From Globisporangium splendens (lineage: Eukaryota > Oomycota > Peronosporomycetes > Pythiales > Pythiaceae): DNA of 64,000 nt. Both the position numbers and the translations under genes were made by a program. The first letter of the stretch is position 1. Each line of letters starts with the position of its first letter. Positions 51,701 through 63,788 of the stretch are shown one piece after another. The notes below the pieces were generated by a model. That model saw nothing but the letters and a program-made list of their open reading frames with translations, was not told the origin of the DNA and did no database searches. Location: assembly GCA_006386115.1 (NCBI GenBank), contig VFIW01000011.1:682001-746000 (forward strand). Direction: 5' to 3'.

Positions 51701-54700
51701 CATCTTGCCGTAACTTCCGTACTTTGGCAGAACGGCCTCGAGCTCGACCACACACGTGATGAGCGACTCGAGGAACGATTCACTTGGCGGCAGCAAATGG
51801 AAAAGGTCCACGATCGCCGCAGCGACTGCTGGTTCTTCACCACGCTTCCAAATCCCAGCCTTAATGATCCGATCCGGGTCACGCCATTGTCGCAAATGCT
51901 CCAGAAGCTTTTCACCTAGTGTGACATTGAAACAACTGCTGAGCAGCGTCAGCAGTCTCGAAAGCCCTTCGAGGAGCGGAAGGTTGAGTTTCCTGTAATC
52001 AGCCAAATTCAGAAGCACAGGACGAAGACACTGCTGCAGCAACTCCTTAGGCAGCAGCAGATCTTTGTTCTGCTTGTTCAACTGGATCACATCCGTGAGC
52101 GCTTGCTGCGCACATGTGACCAACTCTGGCGGTTGTCCCGTCAGGTAACGGAAAAACACGCCGACAAAGCGATTTCGAGATTCCTGGTGCTGGTTGATTT
52201 CGTCGGGAGCAAGTAAGAACGCTGCGCGAAGCAGCTTCACAGACGCGATCCGTAGTTCGCAACCTTGTGAGAGACCGAACGGGTATTCCTGTGCAGACAC
52301 GGGAGTACTGCCCGAACTGCTCGGAAGACCCGACCCTGTTGCTGAAGTTGGATCCGCTCCAGCTGACGACGCACTGCCGCCACTGTCCGTTCGACTGACA
52401 GCAGGTGTATCCTCTGAGATCAATCGCCACACTTCTTGGAGGAAAAACATGAGCTCCTTCGTTAACGTCGAGATGGGCGGGTCCAGGGACAGACCATACG
52501 CCATAGCGTCCACGTAGCCCGTACGCGTGTTGGTCGGCAGCATTCGAATGTTGCATCCCGTGATCTGCTTGGTGATCAGCTGATGGTACGGATACAGCAG
52601 CGACGACGGCGTGGACTCGGAGAGCGTCGCGAACAGCGAAATGCACTCCTTAGCGTACTTGCGCGTCGGCGCCTTGGGGCTCATGAACTCGACCACGAAC
52701 ATCTGAAACAGCTCCGTGTCTTGGAACGAGACGCACGAGAGGAAATTCTCCTTTGAGGTCCCTCCCAATGGTGCAGTCGCATAGTCGGATTTCACGGTCC
52801 ACGCTTTTTCGACGGCGAGCAGCAGTCCGTTCCCAGCTTCGGTACTCACCATGGCACTCACTTCCGCTGGATGGTCAGACAACACAAAGAGCAGCGCCTT
52901 GACAATCGTCAGCTGGTTCTCGTGACACCACGGCGGGTCCAACGCCTCCATAAGAAACTGGAGCCCCGTCGTGCCGCCCAGCTTCTTCCGCCAACTGCTT
53001 TTATCATAACAGGCATGCGAAAATACCTCACACAGATTGTTGAGCACGGCACCACCATGGTAAATCGCGAGCTTCTCAGATTCGCGACACTTTAACACTG
53101 CATCCACGATCCATCGCAGCACTTTCTTCGCGCCGTCGACAACGCACGCGTCGGAGGAGCTCAATGCATCCAGAATCGCTTGGTGGAACGACTCAATTTC
53201 GTTCGACACGTCGTCTTCCTTAATATCGGGCACGCCGTACGCGGCATGGCGCAACGTCTCGATCCGCTTTGTCGTCGCGAGATGGCGACCTGGGGACAAT
53301 CCTCTCGTACCAGGGAACAACGTTGACGGATGCAGCGACGCGAGCTCAGCGAAATTCGCGCTCGTTCGCGTGCAACATGCAAGCGCGACAGTGGTGTAAT
53401 GAACGGAGATCGCCTCCATCAAGCGTGCCGCGTCATCACCCAAATCAACGTCCACCATGGTCTCAAACAGGGTCTGCACCAACTTCTTTCGCACTTGGCG
53501 CTGTGCTTCGAGCGCGACAATGCGCCTCATCGGAGGAAATGAATCATCGGCAGTCATCCCATCATCGTCGATCATGTCGTCGAATCTGCCAGCAAAATCA
53601 GCATCGCCATCACCAGAAGAAGAAGATTGGCGGTAGTGACTCACTTCTTTTCGGTTCAACTCCATCGACACCACGGCTGCGCGCGACACAAACGTGAACG
53701 CGCAGCACTTGTGGTGCAGAATCGATTTCCGAATTTTCTCCGACGTCGCAGCCTCCAACTCAAGCGTTTTCTCATCCTTCTCCAGCAAAAAAGACGGTCC
53801 AGATGATGGCGACGATGCTTCGCCTTCGTCGAATTCATCGACGTCCACCAGGCGAGAGTCAACTTTGCCAACGTGCACCCACTCATGCTCCGTTTTCCGC
53901 ATGTACCCACGAAGCACTTTGGTCGCACGCTCGATCAGCACGTCCATGTTCACGGGGAACGCGCGCGCTGCTACGTCAACCTCACTATTGGAGCTGCCTA
54001 AGCCAGCCGTCGTACTCCAGTTGAATCCGAACGTGAGGCCAGTGAAGTAGTGCTCCGAGTACTCCAAATGCAACGGATCCATGATGTATTGACGATTGCG
54101 ACCACCAATTTTGCCCAAGATGCGCATCGCGAGCTCGCCGTACGGGTACGGAGGAGGGATCAAGTGGGTATTTAACGCCTCAATGATCTCTGTAAGCAAG
54201 CGGTCTTGTGACGTCATGATCGGGTACAGGAAGTCTGGATTCAGATTGTCGACCCAGAACTCGAGCGTGCGCAGCCCCAAGTACGCGAGCTCGCCACGAG
54301 ACAAGATCGCACGGACGACCGACTTCATGAGCGATGGCAGGTACTGCAGTAAGGAGCTCAGACGCGCAGGGATCGTGAGGCACAACTCGAGTAGCACTTC
54401 TTGCATCGAGATCTTCCCGATATGTTTTTGCAAGCGCATCAACGCCGACAGAACACCTGGGAGCAATGGGAACACTTCTTTATAGAAATTCTCATATTTT
54501 CCACCCGAGATCGAACGGAACAGTGCGCGTAGCAACAGCAAATAGTTGTCTGGGTGCTTTGTGAACGTGGCTTCTTTCAAACAGGACTCGATGATCGTGC
54601 GCAAGTACGGGAACAGCGCCGACTCGTTTGACTTGAACAGCGTGACGGAGCCAAACACGATCTTGAACAACCGCAGCACGATGGACGCACGATGCACCTT

Positions 54701-57214
54701 AGGCACTTTCCTCATCTTCTCGAACTGCAGACTCTCGATCGCCATGACCTTGGCCGCGCGATCGGTGTCGGGCAGGTCCCCCTCGGCCTGCACACTCAAG
54801 TCGTCCATCTGCGTGATCAGGAACTTCAAAAGGATCTCTGCGAACCAGCAGCTCACATTCGAGTTTGCGAGAAAATGCTGCGGGATCGTGAGAATCGCGT
54901 GATCTTGCAGGATGCACTCGTAGAGCAGCTGCATGTTCGAGATGAACAGATCGCGGAAATCCGCGGCCTCCAACACCGTAAACGCGCCTGCGAAATGGTC
55001 GAGCATTTGCTTTTCCTCTGCAAGTGTGTTCTCAGAGAGTGTGTACAGAATGAAGCACCGCAAGCCATTTTGAAGCACTTTGGCCACTAACAGCCGCTCA
55101 TCATCGGTCAACGGGTACAAATGCGTAGATCCATTGCTGCTGTCGGCTGCGGCGGCACGAAGCGAATTCGTGAGCTCCAGTGAATGTACATTCAGTGGAG
55201 ACGGATGGATGCCGCCACTACCAAGAGAACCTTGTGCCCCGAAACCACCCGCGCCACCGTCTGACGAGTTCGCATCCACTGTCGTCAGATCTTTCGCGTT
55301 TGGATTCCGGTAGTTTGCAGTACACCATATGACGGCACGGATGCCGAGGATCATGGTCCGCAACAACGACTTGATGTCTCGCACACTTGGCTCTTCTTCC
55401 ACGACCGCATCCCCAGGACGCGGCACTTTCACATACGGCAGCAGCAGCTCATCGAGCTTCTGGCCGTACTCGGACCGCACGATCGGATCCTTTGGTAGTA
55501 GACTCGACTGTCGGATCTTCTCCATCGCGCCGCCTTCGAGCAATTCGCCGCCTCGATCTGGTGACGGGTTCCGGAGACTCGTGGCCAACGCGATCGGCAG
55601 ATTCGACAAAGTTGCGCCAAACTTGGTCGAGATGATCAGCAGGATGCGCGACAGCACGTTTCGGCCCTTCCAGCCATCGGCGTCCTCGTTTTTCGCGCTA
55701 ATATCCACGAGATTCAGCAGCAGTCGGATCGACGTCGTCTGGATCGAGATCGGGAGCGTCGGGTCGTGGATCCGCTTCCCGTAAAAGTCGACGATCTTGC
55801 TCACCTGCGTCAGTGTGAGCATATCACGCACGTGGTGGATCATGTCGGCGAGTGTCGAGTACGCGAGCGGACGGATCTGGTAGTAACTGCTGCGGCCTTT
55901 TCCAACGAGCACGTCGTCGTCCATGAGCACTTCCAATTGCGCGTAGAATCCGCGACGGAAATCGGTCGAAATGATGTGGCGCGCAGCCACGAAAATGTCT
56001 TTGCGAAGCACGAATGCATCCTTCGGACACGCCATAAGCAGCTTGACCGTGTTTTCGCAGATCGCGTCCTGGAACGGGCGCATGAGGTTCGCGCATCCGC
56101 GCAGCAAGTACGTCACGAACGACAGCGTCTTGACCTGACAATCGAGGAAATCGATGTACTTGGACGGATGCGTCTTCGCGACGCTCTCGGACGCGCGCAA
56201 CGACAGCGCCGACATCATCAGCGGCACGAGCACGGGGATGTAGCTCTCGATGTAGTTCGGATAGCACTGGAAGAGCAGCATGATGATCAGCGGCAGCTCC
56301 GAGATCGTCTTGAATGACTCTATGGCGCTGCACAGGGGCTCGTTAATACTCCGTGCGGTTTGCCCCATGTCGCTCGGTTCACCCATCGATACTGATTCGG
56401 GTTCCATGCTGTTAGCACTTGCTGGAGTCGCGAGCGGCGGCGTCTCGCTCGTTGTAGCACTGGTGTTGGTACCAGCAGACGACGTATCTGTGGTAGTCGG
56501 TGCGCCGATGACAGGCGGCTTCACGATGCCCGTCGCATTCGCATGCGCCGCCGGGGTTGCGCCACTCACTGCGGTGACAGCAGCAGTTGTAGTAGTTGTA
56601 GCAGCCGCACTCGAGGCACCTGCAGATGTAGCAGCGCCATTCGCTGTCGTTGCGGTCGGCGACGGCTGTGCGCTCACTGGTCCTGACACCGCGGCCGGCG
56701 TGGACACCGTCGAATTTGCCGCTGTCGTCGCTGCGGTCTCGGGCGGCGTCGCGAACTGCTTCTTCACCGTGTTCTGCATGTTCTTGTACATCTGCTGCAC
56801 CAACTCAAGGAACGGCTGCACCTCGTTGCGCAGCCCCGGGCGGTAGTTGCGGTGCAGGTCGAAGAGCGTCTTGAGCGCGATGAGCGCGTTCTCCTCGTTA
56901 TCGCGGTGCAGCACGTCCATGAGCACGTGCAGCAGCTGCGTCACGTACGGCCGCAGCGCATCGTTGCTCGGCAGGCGGTTGACGATCTGCAGCAGGATCT
57001 TGCGGCACCGGTTGATCTGCGTCGTGCGCAATTGCGGCGGGAGCTTAGTGTTCTGTAGCAGTAGCGCCTTCCACACGGGGAAGAGCGACTCGAGGATGCG
57101 CGCGAGCTGCGGCGTGTGCAGGATCTCGGCGCGCCGGTAGAGGTCCGCGAGCTCCTTGAGCACCACGTCCGCGTCGCCGTCCAGCAGCTTCTGCCGCACG
57201 ACCTCGACGTTCAT
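42760..57214 (-). CDS. TRRAP: TRRAP/Tra1, PIKK-family pseudokinase scaffold
   Basis: Six exons on the minus strand (48797-57214, 45272-48715, 44349-45172, 43740-44277, 43306-43664, 42760-43228) sum to about 4,683 residues. It is the giant scaffold of the SAGA and NuA4/TIP60 acetyltransferase complexes that binds transcription activators. The order is a very long HEAT-repeat region (start MNVEVVRQKLLDGDADVVL), a FAT domain (about residues 2,900-3,900), a PI3K-like pseudokinase (HILLRN-type core near RRVAIGGSDGRMYYFLVQYA, then MRPGYASSG) and a C-terminal FATC ending MYPTWSPWL. Active-site residues of real PIKKs are not in place. It is longer than animal or yeast homologues, partly from a Gln/Ala-rich degenerate repeat insert at about residues 1,910-2,150 and Ala/Thr-rich linkers near residues 155-270. 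The first ATG of the frame is at 57214. Confidence 0.93.
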
Positions 57215-57335
57215 CTCCTCCACGCGGTCTTGCTGTCCTGCTTGTGCACCCCGCGATGTTTGAACTCTGGGGATCAAAAGCGAACGGGCTCATTTGGGGA
57301 CGCGAGGAGCACAATTTTACCCAATCAAAAACTAG

Positions 57336-57342
57336 AAAATGA
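57336..57342 (-). promoter_or_regulatory. Oomycete initiator-like TCATTTT
   Basis: On the minus strand the sequence reads TTCATTTTCTAG, a close match to the oomycete initiator, 122 nt upstream of the TRRAP ATG. A CCAATC box lies on the plus strand just beside it (57321-57326). It is a plausible transcription start for TRRAP. Confidence 0.45.
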
Positions 57343-57474
57343 AGCTGTCTGACAATTTTAGTCAATGAAAAGCGTGTATGCGGCGCCAACAAAGATTTTG
57401 CTGCATTTGCTTTTTCACAATACAGCAAGGACGCGTGGATGTGTGTGACTGCTAATGACAGGTTGCTATGGAGG

Positions 57475-58845
57475 TTAGAGCGTGAAGGGCACATACTTGA
57501 GCTGCTCGTTGCAGACGACGAACTGGTTCGTCGTGGACTCGTTGTACGGCAGCTTCGGGTCGATCCTGGAGAACTGCTCCCACTGCTCCATGCTACGCTT
57601 TGCGCCAAGCGCGTACCGCGCCTCCTCTTCGAGCGGCTCCGTCGCCGCTGTGGATGACACCGGCAGATTCAGCAGCCGCCGGATGCGCCGATTTGATTTC
57701 TCTACATCCGCATTGTTGTTGCCGCTGCTGCTCTCTAGTGAAGGTGATGGCTGCCACTCGTATCGTGCGTAGAGAATGTCCTCTGTCGGCGCATAAAAAT
57801 CGTAGCCGCTGGTCCAGAACCGTGTGGCGCGCGCATACTCGTAGCCGACGGTGATATGAGGAGTGTGTGGGTCGGATCGGATCGCCAACAGTGCCGAGAC
57901 GGGGCCGAAATGGAATAATTCCGAGTACTGCGATTGGAGCACTGGCGCAAACAGCAGTGCGTTGGTCTTAGGTTTGAGCTCTGGCGGGTTGAACTCCACG
58001 ACGGCATCGGGAGACTTCGAATGGATACGGGCAGAGCACTGCAAAAGCGTACTGGACGAAGCAGCGGCATCATCTTTCAGGACGAACGATTTCGGCGCAA
58101 CGCTCAGGATCGCCATGTCGTTCCCGATGCTGTACCATTGCTTGAGCAGCTCCAGATCCCAGTGCTTGATAAACGACAGCGAATAGTCCGCCGAAATGTA
58201 GAACTGATCGCGAAATCGCTTCTTGTCCACCATACCTTCGACGAGATGTCTCGCCACCGTCGCCCCTAGTGCTCCCGAGGCATCCCGCTTCGCAAATCGA
58301 AGCTGCTTGGAGCGGATCATCTCACGACACAGTTTCGGTTGTTGCTCACAGAATACCTTCACGCACGTATCGTCCTCACCGAAATACGATTCATCGAACA
58401 CGCGAAAGTGGATGCGCGACGGTAAATACGCCATTGCGTGTGCTTCCGTCATCGCTTGTGCACACGCATGTGCATCACGGTAGTTGGTCATCAGGAACAC
58501 GATCTGCTTCTCATTGCGGAAGTCCAGGCTCTCGCGCTTCTTCTTTGCTTCCTTCGCTTGCTCTGCCACCAATTGCGCTTCGCCACGCTGTCGCTGCTTG
58601 CGCTGCTCGTTCACCGTTCGCTGCACGGCCTTCCGCTCGGCGCCCGCCGCGACACTCCCGATCGTCCACTGCAGCAGCTCGTACAGGAGGACGGCGCTGC
58701 AGACGAGCACGACGACCAGCACCACGCGCTTGCGGCGCCTGCGCTCCGCGTTCCTCTCCTGCTGCGCCAGCGCAGACACGCGCGGCAGCGACTGCGGCAG
58801 CCCGAGCGCCGACATGGGCGTCTGCGGCATGCGGAACGGCGCCAT
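57475..58845 (-). CDS. Type II membrane GT60-like GlcNAc transferase
   Basis: A single exon of 456 residues. The N-terminus has a short cytosolic part with a basic RRRRKR cluster, a hydrophobic anchor at about residues 41-57, then a charged stem (RKAVQRTVNEQRKQRQRGEA). The lumenal catalytic region resembles the GlcNAc-transferase family that contains the Skp1 hydroxyproline GlcNAc transferase and the Golgi polypeptide alpha-GlcNAc transferases of trypanosomes (CAZy GT60). Examples are IVFLMTNYRDAHACAQAM at the start of the fold, HFRVFDES, and DQFYISADYSLSFIKHWD, where the usual DxH/DxD-like metal site reads SADYS. The anchor suggests Golgi O-GlcNAc addition rather than the cytosolic Skp1 role. 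The start is the ATG at 58845. Confidence 0.78.
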   Translation of the reverse strand: MAPFRMPQTPMSALGLPQSLPRVSALAQQERNAERRRRKRVVLVVVLVCSAVLLYELLQWTIGSVAAGAERKAVQRTVNEQRKQRQRGEAQLVAEQAKEAKKKRESLDFRNEKQIVFLMTNYRDAHACAQAMTEAHAMAYLPSRIHFRVFDESYFGEDDTCVKVFCEQQPKLCREMIRSKQLRFAKRDASGALGATVARHLVEGMVDKKRFRDQFYISADYSLSFIKHWDLELLKQWYSIGNDMAILSVAPKSFVLKDDAAASSSTLLQCSARIHSKSPDAVVEFNPPELKPKTNALLFAPVLQSQYSELFHFGPVSALLAIRSDPHTPHITVGYEYARATRFWTSGYDFYAPTEDILYARYEWQPSPSLESSSGNNNADVEKSNRRIRRLLNLPVSSTAATEPLEEEARYALGAKRSMEQWEQFSRIDPKLPYNESTTNQFVVCNEQLKYVPFTL

Positions 58846-59070
58846 CACTGTTGGTCAAGTGTGTCTGAACTTTGCCCCCTATGAAAAAATCAACATGGAC
58901 CAGTATTAAGGGTGTATATGGTATCACAGAGTCGAGTATTCAAGAGTCTACGGTAAGATGCATTCGTTAATATGCTGTATGGTAGGATTGTAGCGCAACA
59001 TAGTCGTTTGGATAGGCCACACATTTGCTTGGGAGTGAACGGCATATTGATTCCGACAGAACAAAGCAAA

Positions 59071-61044
59071 ATGGCGCTGTTCACGAAGAAGGACCTGGGA
59101 CTTCTACTGCCAGACGACACGCCTGGCGACCCCGTGTCGCTGCGGTACACAAAGACCAAGTACGCGCGCGTGTCTGCATGGCAGTGCGGCTGTTATAGTA
59201 TCTGATTCTGTGGCTTATATGTGTGCTGACTGGACGAACACGTTGGTGTAATTGTAGAGAAGCGACGGAGGTGTTTGAGCCATTAAAGCCCAAGGTGGAC
59301 CCATCCACCAAAGTGACGCGGTATCGCGCGGGCCAAGTGCCTCGTTTCGCGACTGGATACGAAGAAGAGCGCGGGTTTGTGACCGCGAACAGCCAAGTGC
59401 GCACGGCGCTGACCAAGAAACCGAGCGGCGGCATTGGCTCAGCTTCTACGGTGTCAGTGGAGAAGGCGCCAGCGGTTCGAAGGCGGTTTGAAGCGCAGGT
59501 TGTTGCGAATGCAAAGTCGGAGAAGGCAGCGTCTCCAAAGCGAGGCAGTGGTCGACACAGTGGTCTCTCAGAGGACGAAAGCGAATCGTCCAATGGAGAA
59601 GATGTCGCGAATGCGCTGAAAGATTCAAGTTCGGATGAGGACGAAGAAGAATTCAATCGACGTCGTCGTCTTTTGCGTAACAAAATGGCTGAAAAGGAGC
59701 GGCAGCAGGAAGGATCCGTGGCGGTGAAGACGGAGCGTCAGGTACGTTGTGCGCGTTTGTTTACTTGCATGATTATTGCGCATATAATGACATTTTTATG
59801 CATTGTAGCCTGTAGCTCCGCAGATCATCAAGAAAGCAGGTGCTCCAGCGGCAGCAGCTCCAGCAGCAGCCCAGAAGAGTGATACCGAGTCGTCGGCTGG
59901 GTCGAGTGAGTCTGAGTGGGAGACCGATACGGACGATTCGGACGTGGGTGAACAGCTCTTGAAACCCGTGTTCGTGCCGAAGAAAGCGCGCGAGACGCTG
60001 AAACGCCAAGAAGAACTGGAAACCGAAGAAGAGCGGAAGCGGCAACAGGAGCTTGAACGACTCGAACAACGAAAGCTGGAGACGCGCAAGTTGGTCGCGG
60101 AAGAAATTCGTCGAGAAAAAGAGGAAGGCGATGGTGACGCGGGGATGACCGATGTGGAGATGCCAGACGACACGGATGGCGTGGATCCGGATCAAGAATA
60201 CAGAGACTGGGAGCTGCGTGAGTTGCGGCGAATCAAAAGGTTTGAGGCGCATGCGTTTGTCGTTTTCTCTATTGCTGTTGAATAAAAAGTGGATGCTGAT
60301 GCTATTATGCATTTTTTTGTTATTATTCGAACAGAGACCGTGATCGCAAGGAGCAAAAGCGACAGGAGGCTGAGGAGGTCTTGCGCCGAAGAAACATGAC
60401 CGAAGAAGAGCGGCAAGCGGAAGACAAGTACGTTGATGTGCATGTGCTGCTACGAGATGATTTTAAGCGGAGTGAGTGAAGTTTGTGGTTGTTCCACATT
60501 ATGCAGGAAACTCAAAAAAGACGTGCCAAAGGAGAAATCAAAGTGGAAGTTCATGCAGAAATACCACCACAAGGGTGTCTTTTACGTTGATGAGACCAGC
60601 ATTCGCGACAAAGACGATGTCCGCAATCGCGATATCGCTGGTGCCACTCTGGAGGACAAATTCAACAAGGAGATGCTGCCGAAAGTGATGCAAGTCAAGA
60701 ATTTCGGCCGCGCAGGACAGTAAGTTGTGGCCCCTGCTCTATGATTGCAACTAGCTGACGGGAGAGGACTCATACAAATCTTCTCATGCCTTTGTTGATG
60801 ACCAGGTCCAAGTACACGCACTTGGCGGATCAAGATACATCGCGGAAGGATTCGCTTTGGGCGCGAAACGACTCGTAAGCTTCCGCTTTCTTCCATATTG
60901 GCGTTGTCTGAACTGGCGTGTCTGACGTGTGCGATCTTTTGGTTGTTGATCTCTCTTTATGACAGAATTCGTGAAAAGTACAAGAACAAAATCAGTGGCG
61001 TGCGCGACATCGATGGACCCATCAAGCGTCGGAAAAAAGAGTAA
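59071..61044 (+). CDS. MFAP1: MFAP1, spliceosomal B-complex protein
   Basis: Seven exons (59071-59183, 59258-59741, 59809-60239, 60335-60427, 60507-60719, 60806-60874, 60966-61044) sum to 493 residues. The C-terminal half is the conserved MFAP1/Spp381-type region: DQEYRDWELRELRRIKR, WKFMQKYHHKGVFYVDE, the segment DIAGATLEDKFNKEMLPKVM, QVKNFGRAGQSKYTHLADQD and a basic end PIKRRKKE. MFAP1 is a nuclear component of the precatalytic spliceosome that works with Prp38. The N-terminal half is acidic and Ser-rich (SSDEDEEEFNRRRRLL), with long charged helices. The end of exon 1 is the least certain boundary; a GTGCGG donor keeps frame, and an upstream donor at GTCTGC is possible. The gene is convergent with UAP56. 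Confidence 0.9.
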
Positions 61045-61301
61045 ATGCGATCCAGAAACTGCGCAACTTGAATCCGTCACTTTGCCATGAAGATCTCCGT
61101 CTCCCCTTCCTAGTATACCCATAAAGTTGACAAGCCAGCACTCTCAACATCGCGTCTTTTGTGTGTGTGTCCATGGAAGAGCCCACAAAGAAACCTTTTT
61201 TATGTTTATATACAGCCCCACAGCACACACTGCGCTTGCTGTCGAACATGTACTTCATTCATTTGCATCTTTTCCTCTCCGAGAAGAGAAAAGTCGACTA
61301 C

Positions 61302-63567
61302 TTAAGTGCTCATGTACGTGGAAATATCGATCTGGTCCGGAAGCTCTGGGATGTTGACTTCGAAACGGGATTGCACCTTCGCAAGCATCTCCGTGTCTTC
61401 TTCCGACGAGATGAAACTGATCGACAGACCCTTGGTACCGAAACGACCGGCACGACCCACACGGTGGAGGTATTGGTCACTGTCGTTCGGGAAGTCGTAG
61501 TTGATAACGATGTTCACACGCTCGATATCCATACCACGACCGAACAGATCCGTCGTCACCAAGATACGCTTCTGGAAGTCCTTGAAGCTCTTGTATCGCT
61601 TGATACGCTCCTCCTGCGACAAGTCCGACGTGATGCAAATCGATGGGAAGTTGCACTCGTTCAACAGACGGTTGAGCTCACGCGCGCGGTTCTTCTTCGA
61701 CACGAAGATCACCACCTGGTTGAACTCAAGCGCATCCAACAAGTCGTTCAACTTGCGGTTCTTCTCGGATTCTTCCAACTTGATGAAGTACTGCTGAAGA
61801 CCGTGGAGGGTCAACTTGGTTTCATCATCCACGTAAATTTCCATTGGCTATTGATCACAAAGGAAACAGCAACACAAGTCAGCACACATGCTCACACAGA
61901 ATCCGAGGCAATCAAAACAGATCACGTACGTCCTGGCAGAATTTACGGCACACAGGGCGGATTTCCTTGCTGAGCGTCGCCGAGAACATCATCACTTGCT
62001 TGTCGTGAGGGGTCGAGCGGAAAATCTCTTGTACGTCGCGACGCATGTCTAAACAAACACATATCCGATTAATAAACATCCGAGTGACCCCAGAAGAAAA
62101 CAGCAGCAAAAAAACGTACCAACAGCTTCGAGCATCTTGTCACATTCATCCATGACGAAGTGCTTGACCTTGTCGAGCTTCAACGTCTTTTCACGGAGCA
62201 GACCCAACACACGACCAGGGGTACCCACAAGGATGTGTGGAGGGGTGTTCTTGAGGGTCTCACGGTTTTGCGCGATTGGGACACCTACAAATCAAAATGT
62301 TCTAGTTAAACTTCTCTCCAAAGTATGCAAGGCAAGTATTTTTTTCCAGAGAAAATCAGCAGCCTACCTCCGTAGAACACGGCAGTCTTCACATCCAACA
62401 AGTACTTGCTGAAACGCTCGTATTCGTGGGCAATTTGGAACGCAAGTTCACGGGTGTGGCAGAGCACGATCACGCTGATCTGGCCAGCAACTGGCTCGAT
62501 CTATTGACACGAAAAAAATCCAGCATCAGTCTCATTTTTCAAGAAACCCGGCAAATTCCAATTATATGCAATTCTTACCTGGTGAAGAGTCGCCAGCACG
62601 AACACGGCAGTCTTACCCATACCGGACTTGGCTTGGCAAATAATGTCCATACCGAGGACAGCTTGAGGGATACATTCGTGTTGCACTATAGAGACATGGT
62701 TGGACAGACGATTCCGATGAGCTCTCGATCCGTGTTTCGACGCCGAATACAGCAAAAATCTTCAGACTAACCTTCCGAAGGGTGCTCGAAACCGCAATCC
62801 ACGACAGCACGGAGACACTCAGGCTTCAAGATGAAATCACGGAAACCGGAACTGTGGATGCCGACGTAGTGACCTCTATACATTTACAAAAATTCCCCAC
62901 CGCCATCATGACCAGAGTCGCGATCGATCGATTCGTCAATGCGCAGCCACGGACGGAGGACGGATACAGAAGAAGAAGATGTTAACAACCGAGCTTCTCT
63001 CTCTCTCTCTCTCTCTCTCTCACGCAGCGCAAACAAGGCATGGGTCGGGTCGGCGCCGCTCGTTCGCGAGGGTGGTTTGTGTGGGTCTCCCTCTCTCCTC
63101 GACTCCTTTATTCTCTCTCTCGTCATCGCCGCTCTCCGAAACCGCTGGCCGTGAAGAATACCGAATGATAGATCTCTCTCAAAATCTCATCGATAGACAC
63201 CCACCAGAGTCGTTCTCATCGCAGTCCACCGAGGAAAGAAGACATCGTCGCATGCGCTCAAAAAGAAGCGCTTGCTGTAGCCGCCCAAAACATTTCGGGC
63301 GTGATGAGGGGAAGCGGGACGGATCCTTAACGGGTCGCATCCGTCGAGAGGAAGGAAGACGGGGGAGGACCACACACCACACCACACCACACGCGTCACC
63401 GTCACGCCGCAGACGCAAAATAACGAAGGAGGGGGGTCGCAATTTGACATGAAAGCTTACTTCTTGGTGTCTTTGCCCTCGGCTCCCTTGGCAACGTCGT
63501 TCGTCTCTTCCTCCTCCTCGTAGTCGACCAACTCTTCGTCAAACTCCTTGTTCTCTTCCCCGGTCAT
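61302..63567 (-). CDS. SUB2: DECD-box RNA helicase UAP56/SUB2 (DDX39B)
   Basis: Seven exons on the minus strand (63461-63567, 62772-62875, 62579-62685, 62368-62500, 62120-62284, 61930-62048, 61302-61847) sum to 426 residues, the usual length. This helicase acts in spliceosome assembly and mRNA export as part of TREX. Motifs in order are [10 protein letters not shown]...GFEHPSE (Q motif), AKSGMGKTA (motif I), TPGRVL, DECD (motif II), FSATL (SAT), [15 protein letters not shown] and HRVGRAGR (motif VI). The N-terminus is acidic ([12 protein letters not shown]). Intron 1 is about 585 nt, several times longer than the rest, and holds a CT/GA microsatellite. Other introns are 71-86 nt. The start is the ATG at 63567, just downstream of an initiator-like motif. 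Confidence 0.95.
62996..63021. repeat. CT/GA dinucleotide microsatellite
   Basis: About 13 uninterrupted TC units on the plus strand, within the long first intron of UAP56 (GA-rich on the coding strand). It is likely to be length-variable between isolates. Confidence 0.9.
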
Positions 63568-63590
63568 CGTGGCTCACTATAGAAACTTTA

Positions 63591-63597
63591 AGAGTGA
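63591..63597 (-). promoter_or_regulatory. Initiator-like TCACTCT upstream of UAP56
   Basis: On the minus strand TTTCACTCTTAAAG fits YCAYTYY and lies 24-30 nt before the UAP56 ATG, after a long pyrimidine run. The short spacing is normal for oomycete housekeeping genes. Confidence 0.4.
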
Positions 63598-63770
63598 AAA
63601 AAAGAAAAGATCTCGCGAGGCGTCTGCTGGAGGATGGTTTCTTGTGGGGTCGTGGGCGAAATCGCAACTGGACAAAGTCAAGCGAGGCGCAGCGAGTGGG
63701 TGAGGGAGGGAGGCTTTTTGATTTTGTGGAAAGAAAACTAAAATAACTTACCAACCCAAACCACCGCCGG

Positions 63771-63788
63771 GAGGGATGACGTGGTGGA
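63771..63788 (+). repeat. 18-bp sequence shared with 13328-13345
   Basis: Identical to the 18 bases at 13328-13345 (GAGGGATGACGTGGTGGA). Here it lies about 200 bp upstream of the UAP56 start. Confidence 0.5.

Noticed and set aside
62996..63021. CT run considered as a promoter-type pyrimidine tract
   Set aside because: It lies inside the UAP56 first intron and is a simple dinucleotide repeat.
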